From NCBI GenBank assembly GCA_944376035.1, contig CALWBJ010000123.1, positions 1-8,185 of the forward strand: a stretch of 8,185 nt of DNA. The letters are read 5' to 3'. Source of the stretch: an uncultured Clostridia bacterium (lineage in GTDB: Bacteria > Bacillota > Clostridia > Christensenellales > Borkfalkiaceae). Below, one piece after another: positions 6,574 to 8,185 of the stretch. Every line of letters begins with the position of its first letter. The stretch's first letter is position 1. The position numbers were made by a program, and so were the translations under genes. The notes below the pieces were generated by a model. The model saw nothing but the letters and a program-made list of their open reading frames with translations, did no database searches and was not told the origin of the DNA.

Positions 6574-6622
6574 GATTCACCGATAATTAAAATGTTAATA
6601 TAGTAAAAAATATATTTTCTAA

Positions 6623-6651
6623 ATTATAACATATAGGAAAATCTATGTCAA
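6623..6651 (-). promoter_or_regulatory. Consensus extended -10 sigma-A promoter for the nucleosidase unit
   Basis: On the minus strand TTGACA (6651-6646) and TATAAT (6628-6623) are separated by 17 nt. TGT directly precedes the -10, making an extended TGnTATAAT. Every recognised element is at consensus. Transcription would start near 6616, leaving a leader of about 43 nt. It is the only strong promoter I see for the three minus-strand genes down to 4553. Confidence 0.88.
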
Positions 6652-6905
6652 TTGCTTTAATGTAACGGTGAGTCTATGCTTTTAAATGAACTCAAAACGT
6701 GGTATAAACAAAAAAATTTTCAGAGTAATTTTTTTAACTAAAAAATAGTTTAAACAGTTTTCATGATTTTAATTTAAGGGGTATTATGGTATAAAAATGG
6801 CGTAAAGTGTAAAAATTTACCCTTGAATTTTAAAAACGTGAAATGCCAAAAAATAAGCATATTTACAAAAAATCAGGTTTAAAAGGGCTGTTTTTTAAAA
6901 AACAA

Positions 6906-6922
6906 CAAGTAAAATTTGCTTG
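6906..6922. promoter_or_regulatory. Operator-like palindrome overlapping the glmU-like -35 box
   Basis: The 17-bp sequence CAAGTAAAATTTGCTTG is symmetric about its central base except for one T/G pair. Its right half (TTTGCTTG) overlaps the -35 hexamer that starts at 6920. A matching half-site CAAGCAAA recurs at 6963-6970, just past the predicted start point. This placement is that expected for a repressor operator, but no regulator gene lies nearby and the family is unknown. Confidence 0.35.
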
Positions 6923-6948
6923 ACAACAATAAAAACTACCCCTAAAAT
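6920..6948 (+). promoter_or_regulatory. Promoter of the glmU-like/glmM unit
   Basis: TTGACA at 6920-6925 and TAAAAT at 6943-6948 have a 17-nt spacer: a perfect -35 and a five-of-six -10. The start point would be near 6955, with a leader of about 50 nt before the ATG at 7005. The -35 overlaps the operator-like palindrome at 6906-6922. Confidence 0.75.
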
Positions 6949-7004
6949 ATAAAAACGTGTAACAAGCAAAATTTTTGTCGCATAAAATAGTTTTGGAGGC
7001 GAAT

Positions 7005-7664
7005 ATGCAAATAAAACACGGAAAGAATCTGATACTTAAAGATAAGAACACAGTTTACATAGACTCAACTGTTATTATAGGCGACAATGTTACAATATAT
7101 GAAAATAACCGCATAGAAGGTAACACGGTTATAGGGGACGGAGTTGTAATTTATCCCAATAACCGAATAATTGACAGTAAAATAAGTGACGGGGCTGTAA
7201 TAGATAACAGTTACATAGAAAAGTCCGCTGTCGGAAAGGGCTGCAAAATCGGACCGTTTGCAAGACTGAGACCTGACGCGGTAATTTACGAAAATGTATG
7301 TATAGGCAATTTTGTTGAGGTAAAAAATTCGCATATCGGCAAGAATACCAAAGCGAGTCATCTCGCTTATATAGGCGACGCGGACATAGGGGAAAACTGC
7401 AATATAGGTTGCGGAGCCATATTTGTCAATTATAACGGAAGAAAAAAGCAACGCAGCAGAGTCGGAGACAATTGTTTTATAGGCAGCAATTGTAACGTTA
7501 TTGCGCCCGTCAATATCGAAAGCAATACCTACGTCTGCGCGGGAACGACGGTTACCTACGATACCGAGCCTGATTCGTTTGTTATAGGGCGGGTAAGACA
7601 GGAAGTAAAAAGCGGCCGCGCTCATAAATATTTAAAGGAAATAAAAGAAAGCAAAGGAGAATAA
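7005..7664 (+). CDS. Stand-alone GlmU-type glucosamine-1-phosphate N-acetyltransferase domain
   Basis: This 219-residue left-handed beta-helix protein corresponds to the C-terminal half of GlmU. That half transfers acetyl from acetyl-CoA to glucosamine-1-phosphate in UDP-GlcNAc synthesis. Hexapeptide repeats run from about residue 20 to 185. Known E. coli GlmU active-site residues align without gaps: R333 to R89 (in GPFARLRP), K351 to K107, catalytic H363 to H119, Y366 to Y122, N377 to N133, N386/Y387 to N142/Y143, K392 to K148 and R440 to R196. The N-terminal uridylyltransferase half (about 230 residues, with its GxGTRM loop) is missing, and there is no room for it upstream. GGAGG at 6995-6999 selects this ATG over an in-frame TTG at 6975. 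Its stop directly abuts the glmM ATG. It is probably a homotrimer; a UTP-dependent partner must exist elsewhere. Confidence 0.88.
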   Translation: MQIKHGKNLILKDKNTVYIDSTVIIGDNVTIYENNRIEGNTVIGDGVVIYPNNRIIDSKISDGAVIDNSYIEKSAVGKGCKIGPFARLRPDAVIYENVCIGNFVEVKNSHIGKNTKASHLAYIGDADIGENCNIGCGAIFVNYNGRKKQRSRVGDNCFIGSNCNVIAPVNIESNTYVCAGTTVTYDTEPDSFVIGRVRQEVKSGRAHKYLKEIKESKGE

Positions 7665-8185
7665 AATGGGACTTTTTTTCGGTACTGACGGACTACGCGG
7701 AAAGGTGAATGAAGACTTAACGTTAAATATAGCATATAAGATAGGAAATGCGCTTTCCATACTTAAAGAAAAGCCGACTATAATAGTAGGTTCGGATACT
7801 CGTATTTCAAATTCATATCTTACGCTCGGGCTTGCTAGCGGAGCGATGAGCGGCGGAGCAAAGGTTATAGATATAGGAGTTGTGCCGACCGCAGGTATTG
7901 CGTACATAACGCGTACGCTCGGCGCCGATTACGGTATAGTAATCAGCGCGTCTCATAACAGCGGAGAATATAACGGAATAAAGGTATTTAACAGTGAAGG
8001 ATATAAACTGTCCGATAAAGAAGAAGAACGTATAGAAAGATGTTTTATTCACGAAAAAACAAATGATTTTCCCGATATAGGCACGTATATACAGGATTTT
8101 AATCTCATTAAACTTTACAAAAAATTTCTTATCGGTGCAAGTGAAAACAGGTTAGACGGTATCACGGTAGTTTTGGACTGCGCAT
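7665..8185 (+). CDS. glmM: Phosphoglucosamine mutase, N-terminal part (cut by window end)
   Basis: The first 173 codons of GlmM are present. GlmM interconverts glucosamine-6-phosphate and glucosamine-1-phosphate, the step before acetylation by the enzyme encoded just upstream. The family signature FGTDGLRGKVNE is at residues 5-16 and VGSDTRIS at 41-48. The phosphoserine loop VISASHNSGEYNGIKVF (92-108) has S96 as the predicted phosphorylated serine; the usual Pro after HN is Ser here. VVLDCA at the end begins domain 2. AAGGAG at 7654-7659 lies within the end of the upstream gene, 5 nt before the ATG, and the ATG follows the TAA with no gap. The two genes are therefore translationally coupled and co-transcribed from 6920-6948. 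The rest of the protein is beyond the window. Other alpha-D-phosphohexomutases are less likely given the FGTDGLRG start and this context. Confidence 0.93.

Larger units (their letters stand above)
6574..7004. other. 431-bp divergent intergenic region
   Basis: This AT-rich control region lies between the minus-strand nucleosidase unit and the plus-strand glmU-like/glmM unit. It holds a minus-strand consensus promoter (6623-6651), a plus-strand promoter (6920-6948), a near-perfect CAAG...CTTG palindrome (6906-6922), and three copies of AAAACGTG (6694, 6833 and 6952), two of them inside a longer imperfect direct repeat. A 14-bp GTTTTTT/AAAAAAC palindrome lies at 6890-6903. Short ORFs at 6676-6741 and from 6843 have poor start signals and are not called. 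The distance between the two promoters (about 270 bp) is long for simple divergent promoters, which leaves room for regulator sites. Confidence 0.7.

Noticed and set aside
6329..6586. 85-codon plus-strand frame opposite the nucleosidase gene start
   Set aside because: It is antisense to a gene with clear catalytic motifs, lacks its own start signals and has no recognisable domain.
6676..6741. 21-codon ORF (MLLNELKTWYKQKNFQSNFFN) in the divergent intergenic region
   Set aside because: GGTGAG lies only 3 nt before the ATG, no family is recognised and the ORF is short enough to be chance; it also covers one AAAACGTG copy.
6843..6923. 26-codon basic ORF starting MPKNKHIYKK
   Set aside because: No ribosome binding site, and it runs into the plus-strand promoter -35 region; probably chance in A-rich DNA.
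6975..7004. TTG start extending the GlmU-like protein by ten residues
   Set aside because: GGAGG at 6995-6999 is correctly placed for the ATG at 7005, the added residues (LSHKIVLEAN) have no counterpart in the domain, and no ribosome binding site precedes the TTG.
7065..7625. 186-codon frame antisense to the GlmU-like gene
   Set aside because: It is a mirror of the hexapeptide-repeat gene; the plus-strand protein has full active-site conservation.
1..8185. Search for CRISPR arrays, insertion sequences, integrases, toxin-antitoxin pairs or defence genes
   Set aside because: No regularly spaced repeats, transposase or recombinase motifs, or defence-type domains were seen; the window reads as core chromosome with ordinary accessory genes.

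Overview
The window looks like chromosomal DNA from a low-GC member of the Bacillota, probably an uncultured Clostridia-type lineage. The reasons are: gyrB immediately followed by gyrA; strong AAGGAG/GGAGG ribosome binding sites; frequent ATA, TTA and AAA codons; AT-rich gaps; a CCA-encoding tRNA-Thr; and proteins that read like clostridial families. This is inference from gene content; no taxonomic search was run.

Layout. (1) Positions 1-2796, plus strand: the 3' end of gyrB and a complete gyrA, together the two subunits of DNA gyrase, followed by an intrinsic terminator near 2927-2961. (2) 2797-3354: no protein gene; it holds the gyrA terminator, a possible small structured RNA and a bidirectional terminator. 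(3) 3355-3430, minus strand: tRNA-Thr(GGU), with a consensus promoter at 3533-3561. (4) 3676-4296, plus strand: an NADPH-dependent FMN reductase-like flavoprotein with an iron-sulfur-type cysteine cluster. (5) A perfect 40-bp palindrome at 4421-4460 lies between convergent units. (6) 6573 down to 4553, minus strand: a three-gene unit of an MTA/SAH nucleosidase, an AlkD-type DNA glycosylase and a small four-helix membrane protein. It starts from a full-consensus extended -10 promoter. (7) 7005-8185, plus strand: a free-standing GlmU acetyltransferase domain directly abutting glmM, which runs off the window.

How the genes work together. GyrA and GyrB form gyrase. GlmM makes glucosamine-1-phosphate, which the adjacent GlmU-type acetyltransferase would convert to N-acetylglucosamine-1-phosphate on the way to UDP-GlcNAc and peptidoglycan. 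The uridylyltransferase half of GlmU is absent here and must be supplied elsewhere. The nucleosidase clears S-adenosylmethionine by-products and AlkD removes alkylated bases; a functional link between them is only suggested by co-orientation.

I did not find a convincing unknown multi-gene system such as a defence island or mobile element. The observations most worth following are the split GlmU arrangement, the operator-like palindrome and repeats upstream of it, the possible RNA downstream of gyrA, and the 40-bp palindrome.
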